A stretch of 5,143 nucleotides of DNA, taken from the NCBI GenBank assembly GCA_030526765.1, contig JAUNCB010000116.1, positions 1 through 5,143 on the forward strand. Reading direction: 5' to 3'. Under the pieces are notes generated by a model. The model was not told where the DNA came from and did no database searches. It was given only the letters and a program-made list of their open reading frames with translations. The translations under genes were made by a program, and so were the position numbers. Numbering within the stretch: position 1 is the first letter of the stretch; the number at the start of each line of letters is the position of its first letter. This DNA is from Bacillota bacterium (GTDB taxonomy: Bacteria > Bacillota > Clostridia > Lachnospirales > Anaerotignaceae). Positions 4,497 through 5,143 of the stretch are shown here, piece by piece.

Positions 4497-5081
4497 ATGA
4501 AACAGCGGGAAGAGGTACAGCGGGCATTGCAGAAAGCGGTGCTGGCATCCATCTATGCAGAAAAAACCATTGTTTTCGGAGAAGGGGCAGCACATCCTGT
4601 GCTGATGATGATCGGAGAAGCTCCCGGCGGCGATGAGGAAAAGCAGGGGCGCCCCTTTGTGGGGAAGGCGGGGAAAAATCTGTCAGCCTTTCTGGAGGTT
4701 TTGGGGCTGAAGCGGGAAGAGATCTACATATCCAATGTGGTGAAGCTGCGCCCTGTCAGAGAAAGTGAAAAAACGGGAAAGGCTGTGAACCGCCCGCCTT
4801 CGGCGGCGGAGATCGCCTTTTTCCTGCCTTATTTAAAAGAGGAGATAGAGGCGGTTGCACCCCGTTTGATCGTAACGCTGGGCAATGTGCCGCTGAAGGC
4901 AGTGACGGGAGAGAAGCGTGCGGTGATCGGCGATTATCATGGCAGACCGATCCCTCTGGCAGATGGCCGTACCCTTTTTGCCCTGTATCATCCTGCTGCC
5001 ATCATCTATAATCGGGCACTGCAGGAAACCTATGATGCAGACCTTCTGGCACTGCGGGCATTTTTGCAGGAGCTGGCGTAA
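4497..5081 (+). CDS. Family-4-type uracil-DNA glycosylase lacking the iron-sulfur cysteines
   Basis: A 194-residue DNA repair enzyme of the uracil-DNA glycosylase superfamily, expected to remove uracil from DNA and start base-excision repair. Seen: motif 1 GEAPGGDEE at residues 40-48 with the PFVGKAG continuation at 53-59, ISN at 78-80, KLRP at 83-86, the LGN strand at 128-130, and motif 2 YHPAA with His165. Family 4 enzymes such as the Thermotoga one hold a 4Fe-4S cluster through four cysteines, including a CxxC-like N-terminal pair and KCRP; here KCRP reads KLRP and the whole protein has no cysteine, so no cluster can form. The fold and active-site motifs otherwise look intact. The start at ATG 4497 is supported by AAAGGA at 4483-4488, 8 nt upstream. 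A GTG at 4461 in the same frame would put the start inside a DnaA box without a ribosome binding site. Confidence 0.88.
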   Translation: MKQREEVQRALQKAVLASIYAEKTIVFGEGAAHPVLMMIGEAPGGDEEKQGRPFVGKAGKNLSAFLEVLGLKREEIYISNVVKLRPVRESEKTGKAVNRPPSAAEIAFFLPYLKEEIEAVAPRLIVTLGNVPLKAVTGEKRAVIGDYHGRPIPLADGRTLFALYHPAAIIYNRALQETYDADLLALRAFLQELA

Positions 5082-5143
5082 AAAGGAAGGTTTCTTACAG
5101 ATTTCTTTCGATTTATGCTGAGGTCTTTTTTCGGAAATGGGGA

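Noticed and set aside
3949..4595. Minus-strand frames crossing the rhomboid-glycosylase gap
   Set aside because: They overlap coding ends on both sides and the box-rich gap, lack convincing ribosome binding sites, and show no recognisable domain.
5082..5143. Possible terminator or new gene start at the right edge
   Set aside because: A run of six T at 5124-5129 has no stable stem before it, and the ATG at 5115 has no ribosome binding site.

Overview
The window looks like chromosomal DNA from a Gram-positive clostridial bacterium (Firmicutes/Bacillota; gut Oscillospiraceae or Ruminococcaceae are likely, but this is inferred). The reasons are strong AGGAGG-type ribosome binding sites, a yaaL-bofA gene pair, a zinc-ribbon/DUF6273 protein, moderate GC content, and every recognisable gene lying on the + strand. 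I see no phage, insertion sequence, tRNA, rRNA or CRISPR array.

Left part (1-2346): the 3' part of a zinc-ribbon/DUF6273 gene whose start lies outside the window or uses a non-standard codon; a terminator (681-713) overlapped by a possible promoter for the next unit; then a two-gene operon of a patatin-like lipid acyl hydrolase and an RsuA-type rRNA pseudouridine synthase, closed by a strong terminator (2314-2346).

Middle (2347-3191): yaaL (DUF2508) and bofA, a small membrane protein pair known from the sporulation and recombination neighbourhood of Firmicutes. A gene-free gap of about 300 bp follows. It holds a consensus-like promoter, two perfect tandem DnaA boxes at its start site, a foldable stretch of about 143 nt ending in a terminator (a candidate small RNA of no family I recognise), and a separate extended -10 promoter for the next gene.

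Right part (3192-5143): a rhomboid intramembrane serine protease with a cytosolic N-terminal domain of about 155 residues; a second gap of 294 bp packed with DnaA-box sequences and an AT-rich stretch; and a family-4-type uracil-DNA glycosylase that has no cysteine at all and so cannot carry the usual iron-sulfur cluster. The last 62 bases hold no feature I can support.

The signal least explained by the genes is DnaA-related. The perfect box TTATCCACA (read on the minus strand as TGTGGATAA on +) occurs six times between 2945 and 4468, always in the same orientation, with at least six near-matches in the 4215-4468 gap. This suggests a replication-control region: a DnaA-titrating or regulatory cluster, or possibly a split origin flanking the rhomboid gene. 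The lack of dnaA/dnaN and of any change in gene direction argues against calling it oriC outright.
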